DNA of 64,000 bases, taken from positions 69,970,422 through 70,034,421 of the forward strand of contig OX638368.1 of assembly GCA_951812925.1 (NCBI GenBank), given 5' to 3'. Of this stretch, positions 45,458 through 57,024 are shown in pieces. Every line of letters begins with the position of its first letter. Within the stretch, counting starts at the first letter, position 1. This DNA comes from Calliopum simillimum (Eukaryota > Arthropoda > Insecta > Diptera > Lauxaniidae). The notes below the pieces were generated by a model. The model was not told the DNA's origin and ran no database searches. It worked only from the letters and a program-made list of their open reading frames with translations. Both the position numbers and the translations under genes were made by a program.

Positions 45458-46495
45458 GGATATTTTATCTGCGACAAACGAAATACAGCACGAAATTGTG
45501 ACAACTATTGATAAACCCTTATATTCAAAGGTATATAGGTATCCTATTGTTCATGAAACGGAATTTGTAAAACAAATAAAGGAAATGTAAACTCAAAATA
45601 TTATACGGGAATCCAATTCTCCTTATAATAGTCACCTTTCAAAGATTAATGAATTCCGTGCTAAGAGAATAAAATATGCGTTGTCTATATAGATAATATC
45701 CTCGTATTCAGCCCTTCGCTGGAAGAGCATGTAACAAATTTAAGGAAAATATTCGAAACTTTGCGAAAAGCAAAATTAAAAATTCAGGTCGATAAATGTG
45801 ACTTTCTGAAGAAAGAATCACAATTTTTGGGACACATTCTTACGGCAAACGGTGTAAAGCCTGACCTTGGGAAAATAAATATTATTCGAAACCTCAAATT
45901 AACAGACTCTCAAAAAAAAAAAAAATCAAATCGTTCTTAGGCAGACGGGTTTCTACAGAAAATTCGTCAAAGATTATGCTAAAATTTCTAGCCCAATGAC
46001 CAAGTTCTTAAGAAAAGGTCAGAAGGTCAATACAAGTGACCCAAGTTACATATTAGCGTTTGAGAAACTTAAGGACATTGTAACTAATGCTCCAGTTTTA
46101 AGATACCCAAACTTTGAAAAGCGGTTTGAACTCGTAACTGATGCAAGTGAGTTCGCTATTGGCGCCGTCTTAACTCAAGACGACAGCATTCGCATCTAGA
46201 ACACGAAACAAACAATGCAACAGTTGAAAAAAAACTGTTAGTAATAGTCTGGGGTGCAAAGTATTTTCGTCCATACCTTTACGGTAAAAGCTTTGATCTC
46301 GAAAGCAACCATCAACCACTTAAATAGCTATTCACAAAATATTCCGGTAAAGACAATAGTCCTAAATTACAAAGATGGTTAATAGCATTGGGAGAATACG
46401 ACTTTAAGACAGAATACATAAAAGGTAAATGTAATAATATTGCCGATTTTTTAAGCAGGCTGAATGCTTACAAAAATGAAATAAATTATTTAAGC
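45458..46495 (+). pseudogene. Gypsy RT and RNase H remnant
   Basis: The finger region (KPLYSKVYRYPIVHETEF) is followed by a deletion to VVYIDNILVFS. There the RT active site is YIDN instead of YIDD, and the palm before it is gone. The thumb KCDFLKKESQFLGHILT, RNase H start FELVTDASEFAIGAVL and end GEYDFKTEYIKGKCNNIADF follow with three or more frameshifts. Confidence 0.85.
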
Positions 46496-46507
46496 TAAGG
46501 CGAATTT

Positions 46508-47045
46508 ATGAAAATAAATAATGGGGAAGATGCTGAGTCATTAGAGGTTCAAACGGTACACTCACAAGAGGAAGATATGTATGACTGTATTCCCATTTTA
46601 GATACGGTAGCGAACCGTTTTGAAACACAAATTATTATAGTTGACCAAAAGAAGCTCAAACAAGAAATATCTTTGAAAACAAAAGAATTTATATTGACAG
46701 GGATGACATAAGAAACAATAACATTTTAAATATTTTACGAAGGGAAGTAGTGAGAGGGAAAATAGCAATATATTCTGAGTTAGATGATCATGAATATAAC
46801 AAAGTTCAAAAAATTATAGTGGAAGAATACTTAAATGATTGGCAACTTAAATTCGTAAAGTGTTGAAATTTTGCCGAGGACATAGAGGGCATGAACATTT
46901 TGAACAGACAAGTAGCACTTTTCTATAAAAAAGAAACAGGCCATTCAGGAATTAACGCTACATTTGAAAGTATAAAAACTAAAATTTATAACCCAAAACT
47001 TAAGGAAACTGTTCACAGAATTATAAATAATTGTAGTAGTACATG
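46508..47045 (+). pseudogene. Gypsy tether and integrase zinc domain
   Basis: A 66-codon linker ORF, then the HHCC domain (GHSGINATFESIKTKIY, HRIINNC). It is cut after the first Cys of the final CxxC by the insertion that starts near 47046. Confidence 0.75.
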
Positions 47046-47615
47046 GAAACCGATCCTTGCTCGGTCCAAATCTGATATTATTATTTTAGTCGATGTTTTT
47101 ATTAATAACTATTTTTTGTTATGACATTCGTACCTTTTCACCTCAAATGTTCATGCTTTCAAAATGATAACTAACCGATGAGAATAATAATAATAAGAAA
47201 AAACACGGAAAGTAGCGAATGGTATAGAAAAATATCAAGAACTCCAAATTTTTTTTAAGTGAAATAGAATGCCCTAAAATAAATAAATGGGATATGCAAA
47301 GGCACCCAAAATATTTCATCTTTTGTATAGGGGCTGAAATATCTTATCTTCAAAGGATCACAACTCGGAAAATAAGAGTCCTATTGGAAAAATTCGAAAG
47401 GAGGAGTGTGGCGTCATCAATAAAAAAGGATTTCACCTTTTCTTGTAGATATGCTGTAAAAATGAACACAGCATTTTCTTCAACTTCAAGCATGGATATT
47501 TCAAAATCCTGCAGTTATAATGACAGTTCAAGGTCTGGCTATGTAGCTATCCAGCTTTGGGGAAATGTTTCCTTTTATGCAATATTTCATGGATATTCCA
47601 CACAATAAAAAAACA
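47046..47615. other. Left part of the insertion block in gypsy
   Basis: AT-rich. Probable LINE 5' untranslated region nearer 47600. No gene was supported. Confidence 0.4.
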
Positions 47616-49324
47616 ATGACACTTTCGGACCAGGAGCGTATGCTCCTAAGTTCGCCCCAGTCGGACCGCACCACTAGCTCCTTGGCCCCGGTTAAGGAGC
47701 CTCAAACAAGGCCGAAGGTAAAGCTGTCTGGTGCTGGGCGCAATAGACCCAACGGCCGGCATCAAGCGTGCTTCGCAGCCACCCAAACGCGGTCGCTCAA
47801 ACAGCACCTCACCGACGTCCCATGTTAGGTCGGTGAAGCGATTTGCTCCTCAATTCGGTTCTGGAGGCAGGAACAGCACCTTGGTGCAAAGGCTGCCACC
47901 AGAGGCGCCTAAAGGATCTCCCGCTTTGCCGACCCTGGTGGAGGACAGGGGTGAAACAGTGGCCATTTCCGAGAAGGAGGCTGAGCAGAGTATTCCCACG
48001 GAAATTCAGAGCTCAAAGCCCACCTCAGCGGAGGTGGTCTTTTCAAAGAAGGTGGGCATTATGCCTGCCGACTTTCCGCAGGGCATATGGTCCCATGAAC
48101 AAATTGTAGCGGTGCAAAACTGCATCCTACAAGGCAGGGGTTGAAACAAGAAAAAGTTATTACTGCAGAATTTTTTTTTTTTGTTTTTATTTGCAATTTT
48201 TAGCAAAATTTTTTTAATGTCTTATTCACGTGATTAATATTAAATATTAATATTAAATAACAGATATCATGGCAATGGTTCAATTTAAAATTGAAAATTT
48301 ATAGCGAAATTTTCTTCGAATGCATTTATAAAAATATGTTTAAAGTAGAGTTGCCGAGTACTTATTGTGCTTGCTACAATTTAGCCCAAATTGGTGAGGT
48401 TAGACAACTAAAACGGTTATAAACGAAATAAAATGAGTATTTAGTTTCAACGATTAACGCAAAACAAAGTAATATGAATTCGGGTGAAAATTATTATTAC
48501 AATTTTTTACAATATTCTGACGTTATTACTGCAAATTTGAAGTTATTACTGCAGAAATAGGGTATTACTACAGCTTATTTCAATGCCTGCTTCAAGGTGT
48601 TTATGAAGACAGGGATGGCCCGGTGAGACCCCATTTTGCAGACTGCAGTTTCAAGCCTGGTTGGCTGGTCACCAATTGTCTTGATGATGAAACTGTAGCC
48701 TGGCTTAAGGTTTCAGCACCAGCTTTTGAGCCTTGGGAAGGTGCTAAATTGAAGGTATTGGACGAGGCAGAAGTGCCAAAAGCCCAAATCTTCATCAGCT
48801 ACTTCTCGGGCTCAAGCAACTGGACAAACGAACGAGTTCTGGGTCAAGTAAAGGCCCAGAATTCGGACGTTTGTTTGGGTGATTGGCGGGTGCTGAACAG
48901 AGTACAGAGGGGTGAGCACGTGGAGCTCGAAGTTGCTCTGGACCCCTCATCAGCCGAAAAGGTCGAAAAGCTGGGACATAAAGTGTTCTATGGTTTTGGA
49001 ACTGCCAAGCTGCGACAGAGGCTGAAGGGGAACAGACCAAAAGGGGAAAGTGCACAGGGTGATCGCCCTTCAACATCAACAGCCGCGAGTGCACCACCGG
49101 CTAGGAGTACAACCGCTGGGCGAAGTACCACACTTCGAGCACCCGCAGCAGAGAAGGGCAATAGTGCCGCACGACCAAAAAATTCTCTGCTTCGGGTCGA
49201 CTTAGAAAGTGGGAAAGAAACGACCCAGATACTCTGCATGCCACAAAAGGTGGCACAGTTAGGAAGGAGACCTAATGCCCCACTCTCAACACCTTGCAGA
49301 CCCCACCAGTTGGAGGCAACTTAA
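47616..49324 (+). pseudogene. LINE ORF1, interrupted by a hAT MITE
   Basis: A nucleic-acid-binding ORF1 protein. It starts MTLSDQERMLLSS; a frameshift lies near 47740; it continues with ADFPQGIWSHEQIVAVQNCI. The conserved domain (FADCSFKPGWLVTNCLDDET, PWEGAKLKVLDEAEVPKA, VLNRVQRGEHVELEVALD) matches the DUF4780-like domain of insect LINE ORF1 proteins. The MITE plus one target copy is 463 bp, and removing it restores the frame exactly. A basic, Ala/Ser-rich tail ends at 49322. Confidence 0.8.
48135..48589. mobile_element. hAT MITE in the LINE ORF1
   Basis: 455 bp. The ends CAGGGGTTGAAACAAG and, on the other strand, CAGGCATTGAAATAAG begin with the hAT-type CAGG. Flanks CTACAAGG (48127-48134) and CTTCAAGG (48590-48597) form an 8-bp duplication with one mismatch. 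GTTATTACTGCAG-like words recur at 48156, 48522, 48541 and 48562. No ORF. Confidence 0.8.
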
Positions 49325-52300
49325 GTGCCTCCAAATCAACCTCCACCGGACAACAGCAGCTTCCTACAGGCTCAGCGCCATGGTGGACGAAAAGTGTCTG
49401 GCTTTCGTAGCCATCCAGGAGCCATGGGCTTCTAAAGGCCTCGTAAACGGCCTTTCGACAAAAACATGTAAGTTGGTCTACGATAGTAAAGTCGACCGTC
49501 CGCGCGCGTTTATCTTAATCAATAAACACTTTAAATTTCTTCCCATTTCAGAGCTCATGTAAAGGGACCTGGTGGCGGTGCAGGAAGAGGTGCCTAGTGC
49601 CAGAGGGAGGAAGAATATGGTCTTGGCTTCACTCTACGTTCCGGGCGACTCGGAGGAGGTGGTAACCAACGAGCTAAAGCAGCTCGCAGAATACTGCCAC
49701 AGCAAAAACTTCCAGTGGGTGGTGTGCTGCGACGCCAAAGTGCACCACACGGTATGGGGCAGCACAGAAACAAACAAACGAGGTGAGTCCATCTTTGATT
49801 TCATTACTACAAAAAACTTAGTGGTAGCAAACAGGGGGAACGAACCCACATTTGTAAATGTCGTTTGGAGAGAGGTTTTAGATCTTACCCTATCTAGTAC
49901 TTTTATTTCTAATAACATCTCTAACTGGAGAGTGCTACATGAAGTCTCCTTCTCGGATCATCGCTACATAAGCTTTGATCTGAGGGGAGACACAGAAGAC
50001 ACCTTTGCGGTTAGAGATGTTAAAAGAACCAACTGGTCCCTTTACACATTCCATTTAGAGCAAAACATTGAATGCCTGAGTGGGAAAATAACTAACTCAC
50101 AAGAATTAGATCATGTAGTTAACACAATCACAAATATTATCACTGATGCTTTCGAGAAAAGCTGCACACCAAAAGTTAGAAGACGTTCTCGTAACGTCCC
50201 CTAGTGGAGCGGGGAGCTGGATAAGCTGCGGCTGAAAGCTCGTCAACTCTTTAATAGGGCTAAATCCAACGGGGATTGGGCAGCATATAGAATTGCCCTA
50301 ACAGACTACAACAAGGAGCTGAGAAGGTCAAAAAGGGCATCATGGAGAGAGTACTGTGAGGGGATTGAGTTACTCCCAACAGCTACAAGACTCCAAAAGT
50401 CCTTTATAAAAGACCACTCAAACGGCCTTTCAACACTTAAAAGGGCGAATGGGGATTATACGGAAAGCCCGGAGGAAACTGGAAAGCTACTACTGGACAC
50501 ACATTTCCCAGGCTGTGTGCGAAGAGTCCTGTGAACTAACCAGGGATACAAAATTCCTGGTGGCTACCAGACGGAATTTCTCCTTAGCCCGTAGAATTTT
50601 TACCATTGAAAAAGTTAAATGGGCAGTCTCCACTTTTAACCCATTTAAATCTCCTGGGGCGGATAATATTCAACCTTGTCTATTGCAGAAAGGTATAGAT
50701 ATACTGGCACCTACTCTAACTAATATCTTTATGCTAAGCCTAGAACTAGGAACAGTACCTGAAGATTGGACTAAAGCCCGAGTTGCTTTCATTCCTAAAG
50801 CAGGCAAAAAGGCGGACCACATGCCCAAAGCCTATAAGTCTAACCTCATTTCTTCTAAAACAATGGAGAAAATGTACTGTCACCGCTCTTATGGATACTA
50901 GTCATCGACGAACTACTAGAAATTCTCGATGATCACAAATTCGAGGTCCAAGGCTTTGCTGACGATCTGATTATTATAGTTAGAGGCAAGTTTGACTCTA
51001 CAGTAACTGAACGAATGCAACTAGCTCTCAACTTAGCTCTAGGCTGGTGTCGAGAGAAAGGACTCGAAATTAACCCTCGTAAAACCACACTGGTGCCCGT
51101 TACCCGGAAGAGGAAGCTAAGCCTGAAAGCTTTATATCTGGGGGAAAAGGTACTAACGGTTTCCGAGGAGATGAAATATCTTGGAGTAATCCTAGATAAA
51201 AGTCTAGCTTGAAATAGTCATCTATCATACATAACAAATAAAGCCTTAAGAATAACATATGCTTGTCAAAGGCTATATGGTAAAACATAGGGACTACGGC
51301 CAAAAATGATGGCATGGTCCTATAAAACTATCACCGTACCAATGATCACTTATGCTGCATTAGCATGGTGGCCAAAGGTATACCAAGTAGGGGCTCAGAA
51401 TGAACTAAACAGGATCTTCAGAATAGCCTGCTTGGGTATTACAGGGGCACTAAGGACGTGCCCGACAATAGCTCTAGGCATGCTTACGGGTCTCACCCCT
51501 CTTCACCTTATGGTTAAGAAGGAAGCAGCCTGTGCGGCCCTCAGACTACCTCATTTACAACAACTTAAAGAAGGCAGTCTAACAGGACATGTCAAGATCC
51601 TGGATATATTCTGGGACACACCATGCCGTTCGGTCTCCGACAAGTTAAGTAAAAAATTTGTTTTCTCTAAAAAATTCAAAGTGGTAATCAATGACCGCGC
51701 TGAATGGAAGAGGAAGAACATAAATGTAAAACAGGGCTCACAGGTATGGTTCACTGACGGGTTCAAAATGGAAGATGGCAGCGCGGGAGCTGGAGTTGTG
51801 GGACCAAGATTCCAGAAAGCAGTTGCAATGGGAAAAACAGCTTCCATTTTTCAGGCGGAGGTTCACGCTTTAGAGTTGTGCGCTAGAGAATGTCTAAGAA
51901 GGGGCACTTCCGGCACCGACATATACATTTACTCGGACAGCCAAGCAACTCTAAAATCACTTATGGCTTTTTCAATGCACTCCAAGCTTGTCTGGGAGCG
52001 TTTTGAACTTATTCAAGCCCTATCCAGTAGGAATGAAGTTACTCTAGTTTGGATACCAGGGCACGAGGGGCATGAAGGCAACGAAAGGGCAGACTGCTTG
52101 GCCAAGAGGGGCGCACTCAATACTTTCATAGGCCCAGAACCCTTCTGCGGAGTAAACAACAGTTTTAAAAATAACCTAATACGGGAATGGGAAAAGGAAA
52201 GCCTCTCCGATCACTGGAGAGCCAAAGAAGGTATGCGACAGGCGAAGAGGCTGATCGATCCAAAACATATTAAGGCAGAACCTGTTCTAAACCTCAGCAG

Positions 52301-52484
52301 AAAACATATAAAAACGTACAGTGAGATAATTACAGGTTACTGTAAACTTAATTATCACCTAAAAAAGATGGGTCTGGTAGACGATGATTCCTGCAGACTC
52401 TGCTTAGAGGACTTGGAAACAGCAGAGCATGTGCTATGTGCATGCCTTGCTGCTTTTAGACGCAGAATTAAGTACCTAGGATAA
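49275..52484 (+). pseudogene. LINE ORF2: endonuclease, RT (deleted palm), RNase H
   Basis: Endonuclease: LKCLQINLHRTTAAS, AIQEPWASKG, and the end SFSDHRYISFDL; stops at 49560 and 50202. RT fingers: FNPFKSPGADNIQP, VAFIPKAGKK, then SKTMEKM at 50870. The next recognisable residues are LVIDELLEIL and the active site VQGFADDLIIIV, so about 150 residues of palm are gone. The thumb follows, then RNase H: WFTDGFKMEDGSAG, IFQAEVHALELCA, IYSDSQATLKSL, WIPGHEGHEGNERAD. A cysteine motif (CRLCLEDLETAEHVLCAC) ends the ORF at 52482. Confidence 0.88.
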
Positions 52485-52539
52485 GGAAAGAGGCTGTAAA
52501 AAAGATCTTTTAGGTCGCAGTACAATCTAGAGCCTTTTA

Positions 52540-53775
52540 AGGACCGTGCCATTATTTATGAGTACAGTAAAAATGCATTACATTTTAATAGTAATAAATT
52601 ATAATTTTTATTTACATGAATACTCTGATACATCAGATTCTTATGTCAACTTTCATTAAGATATTTAATTAAATTTGCTCCCCTGAAACCATTTTTCTAA
52701 CCTTTTTCTTTAATTTTTCTTCATTAAATTTTTTGCCAACCTTTCTCCACGCTTCTTGACCACACGGTTCCAGTTGTATTTGAACTTTTTTACTGAATCT
52801 GCGGGCTTACATGTTTGCTTTAAATCTCTTTTTATAATTGCCCAAAATCTTTCTATTGGACGAAGTTCTGGGCAGTTTGGTGGGTTTAGCTCTTTCATTA
52901 CATAATTAAGATTTTCACTATCGTACCAATTTATCACGGAAGATGCATAGTGACAGGAAGCAAGGTCAGGCCAAAAAAGTGGCTTATTAGAGTGCTCTTT
53001 AATAAGCGGAAGAAGTCTCTTCTTAAGACACTCCTTGAGGTATATTTCTTGGTTCATTGTTTTGTTTGTGACGAAAGGAGAAGAAACCTTACCGCACTGA
53101 CAAATTGCTTGCCAAACCATGAGTTTTTTTCCAAATTTTTCGCATTGAATTGACTTATCGGCTGTAGTTACCTTCTCTTCTTTTTTAACTGTAAAAAATT
53201 GGGGCCTGGTAGGGTTTTGTAGTCTAATTTGACGTAAGTTTCATCATCCATTATAATGCATTCAAATTTTTTGTTTAAAATATGGCGATACAACTTACGG
53301 GCTCGTTGTTTTGCTCTTGCACTTTGAACTTTGCTTCTTTTTGGACATTTCTGCTTTTTATAGGTTCTAAAGTTGTTCCTCACCTTAACACGTTGGACAG
53401 TTGAAGACGAGGTACCACATTTTAGCGCAATCACGAACATATATTTTTTTCGGCCTCTTCCAGGTAAATCATCAAGAGTATAATGCTCTGTAAACCGCTT
53501 TATAGTTTTCTGAACCGCCCATACGCTAACGCCTTCTTCTTTGGCAATTTTTCTTTAAGACATTATTTTCTTACACCATTTGCAAAGAATTGCATCGCGT
53601 TTTTTTGGATTAAGTCCCTTCATTGCTAACGCCTTTGAAAAATTTTCCAAACTAAATTAATTTTTCGAAACAACATAAATGTCATATTTTATTGACATAA
53701 AGTGCTAAGACATTGCACAATCAACGCCTGCTTTATAAGGTGTTTAAAATGTACTCATAGTAATGGCACGGTCCT
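52540..53775 (-). mobile_element. Tc1-superfamily element with TA target
   Basis: The ends AGGACCGTGCCATTATTTAT and, on the other strand, AGGACCGTGCCATTACTATG each sit next to TA (52538-52539 and 53776-53777). The inverted repeats extend to TGAGTACA. 1236 bp, holding one broken transposase gene. Inserted near the 3' end of the LOA-type LINE. Confidence 0.85.
52710..53630 (-). pseudogene. Tc1-superfamily transposase, broken
   Basis: Reading leftwards: a helix-turn-helix start near 53620 in pieces; the first Asp in ECIIMDDETYVKLD near 53240; a frameshift near 53160; MVWQAICQCGKVS; the second Asp in FWPDLASCHYA; and NCPELRPIERFWAIIKRDL with the final Glu. It ends at a stop at 52710. The WPDLASCHYA and PELRPIERFW versions mark an insect lineage distinct from mariner and from the other Tc1 elements here. 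Confidence 0.85.
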
Positions 53776-53777
53776 TA

Positions 53778-54685
53778 AATAATAATAATAATGACAGTTC
53801 TGCTGATGAAGATGGATTCCGCGTCAAAAAGTACATAAAAGTATATGTAAGAAAAAAAAACTCATTCCATTTTTTTTTGTGCCTGAGTTGTTAACTAAAA
53901 TTTTTATTTTCGTAAAAAGTGGGCGTGGGAATTATTGAACAAAGTCCACTTTCGTTATGCTTTAAATACTCATGATCCAGATCCGCCTACCAAATTTCAT
54001 CAAAATATGTTGCACCATTTGCGAGAAACAACATTTAACGTGTTTTACTTGTATGGGAGGTTCCACGCCCACAGGCGATATTTTGTCTACTTTCAGTTCG
54101 CAGGTGCCTAATAGCAAGTGGACTCCCTACAATTAAATTCAGATAGATTGCTTTGGTAGTTTTCTTTTAAAGCATATTTTTTTTTGTTGGCGGTGCCACG
54201 CCCTTCAACAAGTTTTCTTAATATAACAGCATATCAAATATTAATACTTGTTTTCAGGGACAAAATCTCTTAAATTTTCATTTAAATTGTAAGAGTCGTT
54301 TTCGAGTAATATTGAATCAAAATTTTCAATGGTTAAAAAGGGGCGTGGTATTTCTTCGTTACCGCCCACTTTTCGGCACTTCTTGATCGCGCCCACTTTT
54401 TGTTTGATACAAGGTATTATCAAGCCGTACCCGCTCACCAAATTTCATCCAAATACCTTGCATGGTTTGCGAGTTAAAACTAAATCAAATTTAAAATTTA
54501 GGGCAGCGCCACGCCCCGTGGTGAGCATTTACAAAGTTCAAGCCTATCTCATTCTTCATTGGATGCTAATATCTAACACTATTCCAAGTTTCATTAAAAT
54601 CACTGTATCCGTTTTCGAGAAAAAATATTGGCACAGAAATAAGTACAAACAAAAAAAACATACAATTTTAGCTCGTATAAGAACA
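53778..54685. repeat. Repeat with GGGCGTGG modules
   Basis: GGGCGTGG or its complement CCACGCCC recurs near 53922, 54065, 54196, 54340 and 54510 within units of ~130 bp, each followed by text like CCAAATTTCATC. The plan resembles the DINE-like copies but the sequence differs and no termini were found. Confidence 0.5.
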
Positions 54686-54689
54686 GAAG

Positions 54690-54886
54690 ATTTGCTCTGC
54701 TGCAAAATATGATAGGAACCCTATTAAAAAGAAATTCAATCTCACTGAGACTCCTTCCACTACTAACGAACTAGTGCACATTGATACATACGTAAATAGC
54801 AAGCAGTCTTTCATCATATTCATAGATAAATTTTCCAAGCAAGCAGTCTGTTTTTCACTTCCAGATAGGAATAGTAGAACAATAAC
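54690..54886 (+). pseudogene. Gypsy integrase, core part 1
   Basis: It resumes with ICSAAKYDRNPIKKKF, then the first catalytic Asp in LVHIDTYV and IIFIDKFSKQAVCFSLPDRN. It is cut by hairpin H9 at the TAAC duplication. Confidence 0.85.
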
Positions 54887-56429
54887 CACGGTGATACGGA
54901 TGAAAATTATTTACGTATAAAAGTGTCGCTAAAATCGGTTTCGATGAAAAAATTTGTTTTTTTTTTTTTTGCTGATTCAGAATCTGTTTTTAGCGAAATC
55001 CTATCAGATCCCGTTTAAAAGTTTTACTAAAAATACCTTTTACTAAGTATTTTAGGAATTCTTCAATTAAAAATATGTTGTTACATTTGCATAAGGTTAC
55101 GAAGCTTCTGGGAGGTAATAGGGGAGGCCTATGTTTACAAAAAATTGCTCCCGGAGGGGGGTCTAAAATGTACCCCTAAGGAGTTATAGGGTTAAAACGG
55201 ATTTTCTGCCTCTTTTCAGAAAAAAAAAAAATTTTTCTTGGATCACCCTAACGTTTTAGGGAAAACATTTCTATGGCAAAGTTTTAGCTAATTGTAAGAA
55301 CTTTCAGATAGTGTATATGGTTTATAGGGTTTAAAAGGATTTCGCAAAGTTTTGGACCTTTAAAATTGATATTTTAATTTTTTTACCCATTTTTTGACTT
55401 TGATGGCCATTTTAGTATGCCTTTGTCTTGGTCTTGTCCTTGCACATTGTGTCTTGATCTTGGTCTTGGTTTGCTCATCACTACATCATATGCAGCGCAA
55501 CGCATGCGAGTAACCCGTGTGTTACATAAAAAAGTATTGTTGTCTAACCTCAATCAAAAAAATTGGTATGACAAATGAATCGGTCATTTTTAAAAGGGGA
55601 TATGTGTCGCTCGGTAGAGAATTATTCTTTTGCTTTTTTGCCACTGTGGCGTCGGCACTGGTTGGTTTATCTATTTTCCAAGTAAACAGATTACTGCTTA
55701 CTATTATTGTTAGTTAACTCCCAACACTAAAATCTTACTAAAATAGGGTTTACCAAACTTATGAGAGTTTTTCTTAAATTTGCCATAAGATTAAATTTCA
55801 TCACATATCCCCTTTTAAAAATGACGGATTCAAATGTACTATCGGATTAAAGGAAATTTAACGAAGATTTAAAAAAAAAAAATTACAAAAAACTATATTA
55901 GTAGGGCCTTTTTCATACTAAAATCGTCATCAAAGTCAAAAAATGGGGGAAAAAAATTAAAATATCAATTTTAAAGGTCCAGAACTTTGCGAAATCCTTT
56001 TAAACCCTATAAATAATATATACTATCTGAAAGCTCTTACAATTAGCTAAAACTTTGCCATAGAAATGTTTTCCCTAAAACGTTAGGGTGATTCAAGAAA
56101 TTTTTTTTTTCTGAAAAGAGGCAGAAAATCAGTTTTAACCCTATAACTCCTTAGGGGTACATTTTAGACCCCCCTCCGGGTGCAATTTTTTGTAAACCCA
56201 GGCCTCCCCTATTACCTCCCAGAAGCTTCGTAGCCTTATGCAATATATTTTTAATTGAAGAATTCCTAAAATACTTATTAAAAGGTATTTTTAGTATAAC
56301 TTTTAAACGGGATCTGATAGGATTTCGCTAAAAACAGATTCTGAATCAGCAAAAAAAAACAAATTTTTTTATTGAAACCGATTTTAGCGACACTTTTATA
56401 CGTAAATAATTTTCTTCCGTAACACCGTG
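54887..56429. mobile_element. Hairpin H9: 1.54 kb palindrome with 4-bp duplication
   Basis: The ends CACGGTGATACGGATGAAAA and, on the other strand, CACGGTGTTACGGAAGAAAA are flanked by TAAC (54883-54886 and 56430-56433). The arms pair from 54887-55420 against 55905-56429. The loop includes the small MITE at 55576. It shares the CACGG start and duplication length with H4, so both probably belong to one superfamily. It splits the gypsy integrase. Confidence 0.85.
55576..55833. mobile_element. Short inverted-repeat element in the H9 loop
   Basis: GAATCGGTCATTTTTAAAAG at the left and its complement at the right (GACGGATTC) form ~29-bp inverted ends. AAAT lies on both sides. 258 bp, non-coding. 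Confidence 0.65.
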
Positions 56430-56433
56430 TAAC

Positions 56434-56862
56434 CGAGAAGATACTGCAGTTTTAAGCAATTAAGGGACCTATAAAAAAAAGTTATATTCGACAACGAATT
56501 TATTTAAGCCCCAAAGCGTAATTAACCTTTTAAACGAAGAAGGGATTGAGTACCATCTGACGAAACCAAACAGTCACACTGGTAACGCAGATGTGGAAAA
56601 ATTAAATAATACTTTAACGGAGAGGATCAGGGCACTAAATGCGGCAAGAGCTGTAAAATTCTACAGCAATTCTTTTCACAGCACAATTGAGTGTTGTCCT
56701 AACGACGTTCAAAATAAAATGGTTGATCATGAAATTATTAAAAAAAGGTTAATCCAAGCTAAGGAAAAATATTTGAAAAAACGAAATGAAGACAGAAAAA
56801 ACTATGTAGAAACTAGAACTACGGGGTATATTAAAAACTATTTATTTTATTTATTTATTTAG
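56434..56862 (+). pseudogene. Gypsy integrase, core part 2 and C-terminus
   Basis: The second catalytic Asp in VIFDNEFI; a frameshift; then GIEYHLTKPNSHTGNADVEK with the final Glu and TERIRALNAA. The frame runs to 56860, but its last ~10 codons are the TTTATTTA tail of the neighbouring LINE. Confidence 0.82.
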
Positions 56863-57024
56863 TTCCATTTACTGAGCTGTAATGCCTTTATAAATTACAA
56901 TAATTATTATTTTATAAAAAAAAAATCAAAAATATAAACATTAAAACAGATGAGCCAGACAAAAAAATTATAAGTTTCGTATAAAAACGGCTCACAAATA
57001 ACAGCAAGGTGGCAGCCAGCTAGA

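Larger units (their letters stand above)
47616..52540 (+). mobile_element. LOA/I-type LINE, near full length but decayed
   Basis: It carries ORF1, then ORF2 with endonuclease, RT and RNase H in order. Higher GC than its surroundings (codon-rich in G/C), as for several fly LINEs. A hAT MITE sits in ORF1 and a Tc1-like element in the 3' end. A large deletion removes the RT palm. Confidence 0.85.
33894..56840 (+). mobile_element. Gypsy-group LTR retrotransposon, heavily interrupted, 3' LTR lost
   Basis: It is composed of a 5' LTR, primer site, gag, protease, RT/RNase H remnant (45458-46490) and integrase pieces (46700-47045, 54690-54886, 56434-56862). The pieces are colinear and in one orientation. 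The insertions between them are BEL (35989-45452), a LINE block (about 47050-54685) and hairpin H9 (54887-56429). The 3' side ends where the tail of the minus-strand LINE begins near 56845. Domain order PR-RT-RH-IN and a tRNA-Ser-type primer site are those of the 17.6/297/gypsy lineage. No envelope gene is seen. Confidence 0.85.
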
